NCBI GenBank assembly: GCA_945965245.1
Contig: CAMFNC010000206.1
Location: forward strand, 1-11,535
Origin: an uncultured Porphyromonas sp.
GTDB taxonomy: Bacteria; Bacteroidota; Bacteroidia; Bacteroidales; Porphyromonadaceae
Direction of reading: 5' to 3'
Length of the DNA stretch: 11,535 nucleotides
Under the pieces are notes generated by a model. It worked only from the letters and a program-made list of their open reading frames with translations. It made no database searches and was not told the DNA's origin. The first letter of the stretch is position 1. Every line of letters starts with the position of its first letter. The position numbers and the translations under genes were made by a program. This document shows, in pieces, positions 1-7,288 of the stretch.

Positions 1-1245
1 GTTCAAAAAGGTATTCAATCCGGTAATTATTTAGTATTTGGGCATGCTGCCGCAGCTCCTATTCGCATATCCAAAGCTCTTTACGACAACCGAGAACTCT
101 TTCACGATTTGAAAGTATTTCATATGCTTTTCTTCGGAAAAGGATGGCATTTACAACTCGAAATGAAAGCTCATCTGACCCCCATGTTGAATTTCCTGGA
201 AGGTAATTCACGTCCTGGTTATGCCGATAAATGGGTACAGTTCATCCCCTGTCATTTCCATCAAGTACCGCAGATGTTCCGTGATGGTTACTATCCGGTG
301 GATGTGGCCATCATTCAGGTTTCGCTGCCGGATGAAAACGGATATTGTTCATTTGGTATTTCTAACGACTATACCAAGACCGCAGCAGACTGTGCCAAAG
401 TGGTCATTGCAGAAATCAATTGCCGGATGCCTTATATCGGAGGCGATAACTTAATTCATCTCTCCAAAATAGACTATATGGTTTTGGTGGACGAGGATCT
501 GGTGGAAGTGCCGTGCCCTCCTATCGGTGAATTGGAAATGAAAATCGGTCAAAACTGTGCTTCGCTGATTAAAGATGGTGCCACTTTACAGCTGGGGATA
601 GGTGCCATTCCTGATGCAGTATTGCAATGCTTGAAAGACCATAAAAACTTAGGCATACATACCGAAATGTTTACCGATGGAGTGATGCATATGCTTCGTT
701 CCGGTGTGATAAATGGTTCTAAGAAGAACCTCAATCCTGGTAAGGTGGTAACTACGCTGATTTCGGGTAGTAAAGAGTTATATGAGTTTCTCGACCACAA
801 TCCTGACATTGAGTTATATCCGGTGGACTATACCAATGATCCATTTATAATCGGACAGCAAGACAATATGGTGTCTATCAATTCTTGTATTGAAATAGAC
901 TTGACGGGGCAGGTGGCATCGGAATCCATTGGTTACAATCAATTTAGCGGTACAGGAGGTCAGGTGGACTTCCTGCGTGGAGCATCGCGTTCCAAGGGCG
1001 GTATTTCTATCTTGGCGTTCCCTTCTACCGCAAAAAAAGGTACCGAAAGCCGTATCCAACCCATTTTAAAGGAAGGTGCCACGGTGACTACCATGCGCAA
1101 CGATGTGGACTATATTGTTACGGAATATGGTGTAGCTCGCTTGCGCGGCAAGTCTTTGCGCGAACGTGCTGAGGCTTTGGTGCAGATAGCACACCCAAAC
1201 TTTCGTCCCATGCTGGAGGAAGCTATACAAAAGCGATTTTATTAA
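1..1245 (+). CDS. Acetyl-CoA hydrolase/transferase family protein (butyryl- or 4-hydroxybutyrate-CoA:acetate CoA-transferase type), 5' end missing
   Basis: The reading frame is open from base 1, so the gene starts upstream; 414 codons are present, and perhaps 15-25 are missing compared with the usual ~430-440 residues. The first residues (SGNYLVFGHAAAAPIRISKAL) match the N-terminal nucleotide-fold loop of this family. Further family signatures are GIGAIPDAV (bases 598-624), HTEMFTDG with the probable catalytic glutamate at bases 664-666, GGQVDFLRGA followed by a serine/glycine-rich stretch (956-1010), and the C-terminal TEYGVARLRG. Known chemistry: the glutamate forms a glutamyl-CoA thioester and moves CoA between acyl groups, typically acetate with butyryl- or 4-hydroxybutyryl-CoA, in the cytoplasm during fermentation. 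Which acyl-CoA is used cannot be read from the sequence. The protease gene follows in the same direction after 24 bases with no hairpin between, so read-through is likely. Confidence 0.9.
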   Translation, partial: VQKGIQSGNYLVFGHAAAAPIRISKALYDNRELFHDLKVFHMLFFGKGWHLQLEMKAHLTPMLNFLEGNSRPGYADKWVQFIPCHFHQVPQMFRDGYYPVDVAIIQVSLPDENGYCSFGISNDYTKTAADCAKVVIAEINCRMPYIGGDNLIHLSKIDYMVLVDEDLVEVPCPPIGELEMKIGQNCASLIKDGATLQLGIGAIPDAVLQCLKDHKNLGIHTEMFTDGVMHMLRSGVINGSKKNLNPGKVVTTLISGSKELYEFLDHNPDIELYPVDYTNDPFIIGQQDNMVSINSCIEIDLTGQVASESIGYNQFSGTGGQVDFLRGASRSKGGISILAFPSTAKKGTESRIQPILKEGATVTTMRNDVDYIVTEYGVARLRGKSLRERAEALVQIAHPNFRPMLEEAIQKRFY

Positions 1246-1269
1246 ACCATATACATTAACCGATTGATT

Positions 1270-4200
1270 ATGAAAAAATTATTTTTAGGCATTATGGCCT
1301 TTTTAGCCGCCGGGGCGGTTTCGTGGGCAGCCGAAAATCCGCTATGGATGCGTTATGCCACCATCTCTCCGGATGGCAGTACCATTGCTTTTTGCTATAA
1401 AGGCGATATTTTCACCGTTTCAGTCCAAGGAGGGCGAGCTAACCAAATTACATCTAATCCCGCATACGATACCAATCCGGTATGGAGTCCCGATGGCAAA
1501 ACATTGGCTTTCGCTTCTGATCGCGAGGGTAGTTTTGATGTTTATACCGTTTCAGCCGAAGGTGGTGTGCCCAATCGGCTTACATTTAGAAGTGGAAGTG
1601 AAACACCTCAGGCTTTTTTAGATGCCAAGACTATTCTATTTAAGTCTTATGTGATGCCCGATCGTGAGTTTGATCTCTTTCCCGGTGGCATGTTTCCACA
1701 GATTTATCAGATTGATAGTAAGGGAGGCCGTCCCAAGTTGTTTAGCTCGGTAACGATGGAGCAGATGTCGCTGAACGGTGATAAGATTCTGTATACCGAT
1801 ATCAAAGGCTATGAAGACCCTTGGCGCAAGCATGAGGTTGCTTCCGTTAGTCGGGATATTTGGTTGCGGAGTGGCAAAGAGCACTTTACCAAATTGACAG
1901 GTTTCCGTGGTGAAGATCGCAATGCCGTATGGGCACCGGATGGCAAGGGATTTTATTATCTCTCTGAGCAGGGTGGCTCTTTCAATGTCTATTATAAATC
2001 GGCAGCGACGCCCGAATCATCATCGGTGGCGATAACCAAGTTTGATAAAAATCCTGTGCGTTTCCTCAGCATTTCCAAGCAGGGTAAACTCTGTTTTACT
2101 TATGATGGCGAAATCTATACCTGTATGCCGCAGGAGAAACCCCATAAGGTACTTGTGACCATTATCTCCGATAAAGACGAAAATAGTGTGGAATACAGTA
2201 CTCTGACACGTGGTGCATCATCCACGGCTGTATCGCCCGGAGGCAAGGAAATAGCTTTGGTGCTCCGTGGAGATGTGTTTGTGGCCAATGTGGAGTTTGG
2301 TACCACCAAGCGTATTACCAATACACCGGAGCAGGAGCGCAATGTAAGTTTCAGTGCCGATGGACGTAAGTTGGTTTATTCGGCCGAACGTAACGGACAG
2401 TGGAATCTGTATATGTCTGAATTGGTTCGCAAAGACGACCCTCTTTTCTGTTATGCTCGCGAAATCAAAGAGGTGCAACTGACCAAAACGGATAAGCCTT
2501 CTTTTGAGCCGCAGTTCAGTCCCGATGGCAAAGAGATTGCTTTCCTTGAAAATCGCTCAGCCATCATGGTTTATAATCTGGCTTCGCAGAAGACTCGCCG
2601 GGTGATGGATGCCAAATATAACTATTCGTATAGCGATGGCGACCAACACTTCCAATGGAGTCCCGATGGTAAATGGATTATCACGGACTATATAGCCAAC
2701 GGTGGTTGGAACAATAAGGACTGCGCCATTGTAAAAGCTGATGGCAGCGGCACAATTCATAACCTGACACAAAGCGGCTATACCGATGTAAACGGTGTAT
2801 GGGTAATGGATGGTAAAGCTGTGATGTTTTATTCTGATCGTGCCGGCTATCGCAGCCATGGTAGTTGGGGAGCTACAGGAGATATTTACTTGATGTTCCT
2901 TGACCGTGAGGCTTATGACAACTTCAAACTCAATAAAGAAGAACGCCAGCTCCAAAAGACGATGAAGGAAGAGGTGGAGAAGATTGAGAAAGAGAAGAAG
3001 GAAAAGCAATCCGGCAAAGGTGCTAAAAAGGATAAAAAGAAAGACACAGCCAAGAAGGAGGCTCAAAAAGATGCTAAGAAAAAAGATGTAGTGCTCGACC
3101 TCGAAGACCGTGACAATCGTATCGTTCGACTGACACGCACATCCGGCAACATCATTGATGCTGCAATCAATAAAGAGGGCACGAAGCTATATTACATAGC
3201 ACGTTATGAAACTTCTGCCGATTTGTGGGAAAAAGACCTTGTATCTCAGGCCACCAAGATTGTAGTGCCGAGTGTAGGCTATGGTTCTTTGGAGTTTGGC
3301 AAAGACGGCAAAACGCTTTTCATTGCTTCACCGATGGGTATGAAAAAATATGAAGGAGGCAAGGTTACTCCTATTGGATTTTCTGCCGCTTTCGAGCATA
3401 ATGCCGCCAAAGAGCGCGAGTATATTTTCAATCACGCCTGGCAGCAGGTTAAAGACAAGTTTTACGACCCCAAACTACATGGTGTGGATTGGGATTACTA
3501 CCGCAAGACTTATTCCCGTTTCTTGAGTCATATCAACAATAATCATGATTTCGCAGAAATGCTGAGCGAAATGCTGGGTGAATTGAATGCTTCGCATACT
3601 GGAGCACGTTATCGTGGCAAAGGTAATGCACGTCCTACAGCATGTTTTGGAGCCTTCTTCGACCTTAATTATGACGATGACGGCTTGCTGATTACCGAAC
3701 TGATGATTGGCAGCCCACTTCGTTTTGCCGGCAGTAAAATCAAAGAAGGAATGGTTATCGAACAAATTGATGGCGAACTAATCAAAAAAGGCATGCCGAT
3801 AGAACTTCTACTCAATGGCAAAGTAGGCAAACGCACACTCATTACCGCTTTGGAACCTAATACAGGAAGAAGGGTAGAGCAGACCGTAAAATTGATTAGC
3901 AGTGGTGAGGAACAGGAGTTGCTCTATCGTCGTTGGCTCAAACAGCGTGAAAATATGGTTAGCAAATGGAGCAACGGACGTGTGGGTTACGTGTATGTGC
4001 GTTCGATGGATAGCCCCAGTTTTCGTGAAGTGTTCCGTGACCTATTGGGTAAGTATCGCGACTGCGATGCCGTGGTGGTGGATACCCGCTATAACGGTGG
4101 AGGCTGGTTGCATGAAGATTTGATTCACCTCTTGAGTGGTAAGGCGTATGCCGAATTTGCCCCTCGTGGCACCTATATCGGCACAGACCCATTTATGCAG

Positions 4201-4542
4201 TGGACCAAGCCCAGTTGTGTGCTGATGAGCGAAGGCAATTATAGCAATGGTCACGGTTTCCCGTGGGTGTATAAAGAATTAGGCTTGGGTAAACTCATTG
4301 GAGCACCCGTACCCGGCACCATGACTGCCGTATGGTGGGAAAACCAAGTGGATCCTTCGTTGGTATTTGGTATTCCTCAAGTGACAGTGCGTGATATGCA
4401 GGGCAAGGCTTTGGAAAACGTTGAGTTGAATCCGGATATTTTAGTGCTGAACACTCCTGAGCAGATGATCAAAGGCGAAGATGCACAGCTTAAACGTGCT
4501 GTGGATGAAATGCTGAAGGTTATCCCTGCCAAGAAAAAGTAA
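1270..4542 (+). CDS. Tricorn-like periplasmic serine protease (S41 family, beta-propeller plus PDZ)
   Basis: 1090 residues, close to Thermoplasma tricorn (~1070). The ATG at 1270 is chosen over an in-frame TTG at 1264 because it begins a clean signal peptide (MKKLFLGIMAFLAAGAVSWAA, cut near residue 20-21), which predicts export to the periplasm. Residues ~25-545 hold many PD40/WD40-like blades (SPDGKTLAF, SPDGKEIAF, SPDGKWII). A lysine/glutamate-rich linker covers ~556-607, more propeller-like sequence ~615-720, a helical domain ~725-785, PDZ ~795-880, and the S41 catalytic core ~890-1085. By analogy with the tricorn tetrad, Ser775-His776 (NASHTG), nucleophile Ser992 (NYSNGHGFPW) and Glu1049 or Glu1052 before NPDI are the likely catalytic residues. 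Such proteases degrade peptides fed through the propeller. The residue after the nucleophile is Asn where archaeal tricorn has Asp. The gene ends at a strong terminator. The family call is firm; the substrate is unknown. Confidence 0.95.
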   Translation: MKKLFLGIMAFLAAGAVSWAAENPLWMRYATISPDGSTIAFCYKGDIFTVSVQGGRANQITSNPAYDTNPVWSPDGKTLAFASDREGSFDVYTVSAEGGVPNRLTFRSGSETPQAFLDAKTILFKSYVMPDREFDLFPGGMFPQIYQIDSKGGRPKLFSSVTMEQMSLNGDKILYTDIKGYEDPWRKHEVASVSRDIWLRSGKEHFTKLTGFRGEDRNAVWAPDGKGFYYLSEQGGSFNVYYKSAATPESSSVAITKFDKNPVRFLSISKQGKLCFTYDGEIYTCMPQEKPHKVLVTIISDKDENSVEYSTLTRGASSTAVSPGGKEIALVLRGDVFVANVEFGTTKRITNTPEQERNVSFSADGRKLVYSAERNGQWNLYMSELVRKDDPLFCYAREIKEVQLTKTDKPSFEPQFSPDGKEIAFLENRSAIMVYNLASQKTRRVMDAKYNYSYSDGDQHFQWSPDGKWIITDYIANGGWNNKDCAIVKADGSGTIHNLTQSGYTDVNGVWVMDGKAVMFYSDRAGYRSHGSWGATGDIYLMFLDREAYDNFKLNKEERQLQKTMKEEVEKIEKEKKEKQSGKGAKKDKKKDTAKKEAQKDAKKKDVVLDLEDRDNRIVRLTRTSGNIIDAAINKEGTKLYYIARYETSADLWEKDLVSQATKIVVPSVGYGSLEFGKDGKTLFIASPMGMKKYEGGKVTPIGFSAAFEHNAAKEREYIFNHAWQQVKDKFYDPKLHGVDWDYYRKTYSRFLSHINNNHDFAEMLSEMLGELNASHTGARYRGKGNARPTACFGAFFDLNYDDDGLLITELMIGSPLRFAGSKIKEGMVIEQIDGELIKKGMPIELLLNGKVGKRTLITALEPNTGRRVEQTVKLISSGEEQELLYRRWLKQRENMVSKWSNGRVGYVYVRSMDSPSFREVFRDLLGKYRDCDAVVVDTRYNGGGWLHEDLIHLLSGKAYAEFAPRGTYIGTDPFMQWTKPSCVLMSEGNYSNGHGFPWVYKELGLGKLIGAPVPGTMTAVWWENQVDPSLVFGIPQVTVRDMQGKALENVELNPDILVLNTPEQMIKGEDAQLKRAVDEMLKVIPAKKK

Positions 4543-4567
4543 ACGATATTCTGAGAATAGTCTTAAA

Positions 4568-4604
4568 GGCTGCACATCAATCAAATGATGTGCAGCCTCT
4601 TTTT
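4568..4604 (+). terminator. Strong rho-independent terminator of the tricorn-like gene
   Basis: Perfect 12-bp stem: GGCTGCACATCA (4568-4579) pairs with TGATGTGCAGCC (4586-4597), with a 6-base loop and a following TCTTTTT tract. It begins 25 bases after the stop codon of the protease gene. It is directional, since the T tract is on the + strand side. Confidence 0.9.
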
Positions 4605-4665
4605 GGGGTGTAAAGTTTTTTATTGCTGTCCAACAAAAGTTTTTTGAGGGTGTGATAAAAGTTAA
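4601..4665. repeat. Imperfect tandem duplication in the convergent intergenic gap
   Basis: Two related segments lie in a row between the two terminators. The first reads TTTTGGGGTGTAAAGTTTT (from 4601) and the second TTTTTGAGGGTGTGATAAAAG (from 4641). The 10-mer AAAGTTTTTT also occurs exactly twice, at 4612-4621 and 4636-4645. No open frame is present. It could be a small duplication or the worn end of a mobile element; nothing decides between them here. Confidence 0.4.
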
Positions 4666-4698
4666 GGGCTGACTTCATTTTGTGAAATCAGCCCTTAA
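4662..4698 (-). terminator. Terminator of the response regulator/histidine kinase transcript
   Basis: Inverted repeat TTAAGGGCTGA (4662-4672) and TCAGCCCTTAA (4688-4698), 11 bp perfect, extended inside by one mismatch and four more pairs (TTCA with TGAA) around a 5-base loop. On the - strand it is followed by ACTTTTATC, a short T tract. It lies 14 bases past the kinase stop codon, as expected for the end of that transcript. It may also act as a second barrier for + strand transcription. Confidence 0.7.
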
Positions 4699-4712
4699 TG
4701 CAGAGCACGATA

Positions 4713-6488
4713 TCAAGAGCTTTGACACTTGGAATCATCTATTTTTTTGCGCAGACTGAATAGTATTTCCAAACCACCAGTTTGCCGATTCTTAGCAGAA
4801 ATTTCGCCACCATGTAATAACACTGCATTCTTGACAATGGATAGTCCCAAGCCCGAACCTCCGGCATCCCGACCTCGGGCATTGTCCACGCGATAAAAGC
4901 GTTCGAATAGGCGAGATAACGCTTCCGGGTTTACCCCGGAGCCATTATCGGAAAAAGAGAAAAAATGATAATTATCATCTTCCATTGAGTGCTCCACTAT
5001 TACTTGTGCACCCCTTCCTGCATATCGGATGCTGTTTTCTGTCAGATTTCTGAAAATAGCATATAATAGCGAAGCATTCGCTTCCATTACCACATCTTGG
5101 GGGATACGGTTATGTAATTGTATCTCGGCATCATCCAACTGCTGCTTCAAATCTTTTTTTACCTCTTCCATTATCGAACCGATGTCACATTCGGATTTGG
5201 GATAGAGATTAGCTGCCTCCTCTATTTTATTGATGGTAGATACATCCGAAATCAACTCTGTAAGCCTCAATAGTTGCATATAAGAACGCTCAAGAAAGAA
5301 TTGTTGCTTATCCGGCGAGATATCTTTCTTTTCCAATAACGTTTCTATATATCCACGGATGCAACTGACCGGCGTGCGCAATTCGTGTGCTATATTACCG
5401 GTCATTTCATGCTTGATGCGTCGCTCCTCTTCTGATATGGTAATATCTGCTATCACTATCTCATAACTGCCATCGGGAAATACTTGTGCGCGAAGCATAT
5501 AAGTGGAGCCGTTTTTGCTAAGTTTGTATTTTAAGGTGGAATTACGCCCCTCCTCTTTCTTTTTCTCTGCAAAAGCTCTCAGTGTTTCAAATTCTTGACA
5601 TTTCAGAACCTCTTCATCCATGATAAAAACAGAACTGTCATTAAACGAATTCATCATACGAATAAAGTGGCTGTTGGTATAAATAAACTTATCATTCTTG
5701 TCCAAAAAAGCCACCCCATTATCCGAAAAAGCAAAGTGTTGTAGTAATTTTTTACGCTCAGCTTCCATTCGCTTGCGACTCTGATTCAACTCAAAATAAG
5801 AAACTGCCACTTCACGACCAATATCTCCCATTCGGGTATGTGGAAAATCAACACTCTGATACAACTCCGGCGATGTGCGTGCCTTGATGATAAAATTTTT
5901 GATAATATCCATGTCTTTGCCCAGCATATTTCTGAAAAGCAAAATGAGCAACAAGCAAATCAAAACCGATACAATGAATATATATAAAAAATAAGAATCC
6001 GAACCGGTCAAATAAGATTGATACTCCATCGGAATGGCTATGCGAATCAAGTATTTATTGTCGAACTTTCGACAAAAGTAAAAGAGTTCTTTGTTTAGCG
6101 AAGAGCTATATCGCGTCTTCATCCCCACTCGATTGGCCAAGGCTGCCTGCACTTCCGGACGAAGCAAATGGTTCTCCTTCATGTGCGTGGAGTCTTTTAT
6201 TTCGTTGTCATAAAGCATCCGACCATCCAAAGATATGATACTGATACGTGTAAAGTCCGGAAACATTTGCGATACGGAATTCAAATTCATTCCATTTTGG
6301 GAGATATAGCGATCTAACATCCCAGCATTTTCGCTTACATAATATTGCAAGTTGCGCATACGAATATTCCGCTCTTCTTTCTGCTGAATCCCAAAGAGTG
6401 TGCCTTCCACCAATATTATCAATATACTTAGGTAAACAAAGAAATATTTGATAAAATTATCTCTGAAAACGCCTTTCATGTTTTTCAT
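4713..6488 (-). CDS. Membrane sensor histidine kinase with PAS domain (PhoR/BaeS-like architecture)
   Basis: 591 residues. Two transmembrane helices (~12-34 and ~167-189) enclose a periplasmic sensor region of about 130 residues. A linker with helical character follows, then a PAS-like domain (~248-350, starting near FSDNGVAFLDK). The HisKA domain has the H-box IAHELRTPV with phospho-accepting His368. The ATPase domain shows the N-box NLTENSIRYA (481-490), G1 DNGSGV (514-519), F-box LFERFYRVD and G2 GGSGLGLSIV (543-552). All catalytic motifs are intact, so it should autophosphorylate and pass phosphate to the adjacent regulator. The ATG at 6486-6488 is supported by GGAGGA five bases upstream; a second Met at residue 4 would be too far from that site. 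The signal sensed is not evident. I do not give a gene name because several Bacteroidales kinases share this layout. Confidence 0.95.
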   Translation of the reverse strand: MKNMKGVFRDNFIKYFFVYLSILIILVEGTLFGIQQKEERNIRMRNLQYYVSENAGMLDRYISQNGMNLNSVSQMFPDFTRISIISLDGRMLYDNEIKDSTHMKENHLLRPEVQAALANRVGMKTRYSSSLNKELFYFCRKFDNKYLIRIAIPMEYQSYLTGSDSYFLYIFIVSVLICLLLILLFRNMLGKDMDIIKNFIIKARTSPELYQSVDFPHTRMGDIGREVAVSYFELNQSRKRMEAERKKLLQHFAFSDNGVAFLDKNDKFIYTNSHFIRMMNSFNDSSVFIMDEEVLKCQEFETLRAFAEKKKEEGRNSTLKYKLSKNGSTYMLRAQVFPDGSYEIVIADITISEEERRIKHEMTGNIAHELRTPVSCIRGYIETLLEKKDISPDKQQFFLERSYMQLLRLTELISDVSTINKIEEAANLYPKSECDIGSIMEEVKKDLKQQLDDAEIQLHNRIPQDVVMEANASLLYAIFRNLTENSIRYAGRGAQVIVEHSMEDDNYHFFSFSDNGSGVNPEALSRLFERFYRVDNARGRDAGGSGLGLSIVKNAVLLHGGEISAKNRQTGGLEILFSLRKKIDDSKCQSS

Positions 6489-6489
6489 A

Positions 6490-7218
6490 TTATTCCTCCA
6501 TCATGCAGTAGCCATACCCGGAACGATTAACGATATTCAGATGGCTGCCAACTATTTTCTTTCGCAAACGAGTAATATGAACATCTACAGTTCGTTCCAT
6601 CACAAAATTATTGTATCTCCATACGCGATTTAAAATTTCGGTACGCGAAAAAACTCTTTCCGGCTCTGAAGAGAGTAATTTCAAGATTTCAAATTCTTTT
6701 TTGGTCAAAACCATCGGCTCATTGCCAATCATCGCCTGCTGTTTTCTGAAATCAATGGTCAGATTACCCCAAATAAAGGTTTCAGCATTATCGGAAGATA
6801 TTGATCTTGGCACTTTCGATTGAGATGCTTCTACACGGTTAAGCACAGCACGGATACGCGCCTGTAATTCCTTGACAGAAAACGGCTTAGTAACATAATC
6901 ATCAGCTCCGAGACTAAACCCCGTGAGCAGGTCATTCTCGGCATCTTTGGCGGTCAAAAAAATAATCGGGGGAATTGCCTTATCGGTTGGCTTCTGTCGG
7001 CGGAGTTGTTCAGCCAATCTAAATCCGGATATCCCCGGCATCATCACATCCAGTAAGATAATATCGAAGCTGTATGGGTCTGTTATGCGCAACATTTCTT
7101 CGGCACATGATGCCGCCGTAACCTCATAATCTTCGCTTTCCAAATTAAATGTTAATATTTCTCGCAGATCTGCTTCATCATCCACTACAAGAACTCGTTT
7201 TGCCTTGGGCCGTACCAT
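6490..7218 (-). CDS. OmpR/PhoB-family response regulator, partner of the adjacent kinase
   Basis: 242 residues from the ATG at 7216-7218. A receiver domain (~6-120) has the acidic pair Asp13-Asp14, phospho-acceptor Asp57 (DIILLDVMMPG), Thr89 and Lys111 (YVTKPF), all in the expected places. A winged-helix DNA-binding domain (~147-239) includes LTKKEFEIL and a recognition helix around RTVDVHITRLRKKI. It is therefore a phosphorylation-controlled transcription factor. An in-frame TTG at 7242 would add eight residues and has AGGGA just upstream; I prefer the ATG because the receiver fold starts directly after it (KRVLVVDDE) and the extra residues look unlike the domain. The kinase follows after one base. 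The 70-base gap to lpxB upstream holds repeats that may be its own binding site. Confidence 0.95.
   Translation of the reverse strand: MVRPKAKRVLVVDDEADLREILTFNLESEDYEVTAASCAEEMLRITDPYSFDIILLDVMMPGISGFRLAEQLRRQKPTDKAIPPIIFLTAKDAENDLLTGFSLGADDYVTKPFSVKELQARIRAVLNRVEASQSKVPRSISSDNAETFIWGNLTIDFRKQQAMIGNEPMVLTKKEFEILKLLSSEPERVFSRTEILNRVWRYNNFVMERTVDVHITRLRKKIVGSHLNIVNRSGYGYCMMEE
6494..6499 (-). promoter_or_regulatory. Strong Shine-Dalgarno site of the histidine kinase
   Basis: GGAGGA on the - strand, inside the last codons of the response regulator and five bases before the kinase ATG. It stands out because most starts in this window lack a Shine-Dalgarno sequence. It fixes the kinase start and suggests translational coupling with the regulator. 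Confidence 0.75.
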
Positions 7219-7257
7219 ATTCAAATCAAATTGATTACCCAAAGTTCCCTAAATATT

Positions 7258-7283
7258 GTTAAATATCGGTTAATCTAACCGAT
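7258..7283. promoter_or_regulatory. Inverted repeat and 11-bp-spaced GTTAA pair upstream of the response regulator
   Basis: ATCGGTTA (7265-7272) and TAACCGAT (7276-7283) form a perfect 8-bp inverted repeat with a 3-base centre. Overlapping it, GTTAA occurs at 7258-7262 and 7269-7273, an 11-bp period on one strand. OmpR/PhoB-type regulators bind direct repeats with about this spacing, so an autoregulatory operator is possible. A near match to the Bacteroidetes -7 element (GAACTTTG on the - strand, 7240-7247) lies just downstream. The hairpin could instead be a weak terminator after lpxB, but it is AT-rich and its T tract is poor. Confidence 0.4.
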
Positions 7284-7288
7284 TCTTA

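Noticed and set aside
1246..1269. Possible promoter or terminator between the CoA-transferase gene and the protease gene.
   Set aside because: The 24 bases hold no hairpin and no recognisable promoter element. The TAACCGATT it shares with the 7275-7284 region is too short to mean much.
1264..1269. TTG start two codons upstream for the tricorn-like protease.
   Set aside because: The ATG at 1270 starts a normal MKK signal peptide; the TTG would add only two residues and has no ribosome binding site.
2557..3066. A - strand open frame of 169 codons with a leucine/phenylalanine-rich start resembling a membrane protein.
   Set aside because: The hydrophobic stretch is the complement of the lysine/glutamate-rich linker of the protease (AAG/GAG read as CTT/CTC), so it is a composition artefact.
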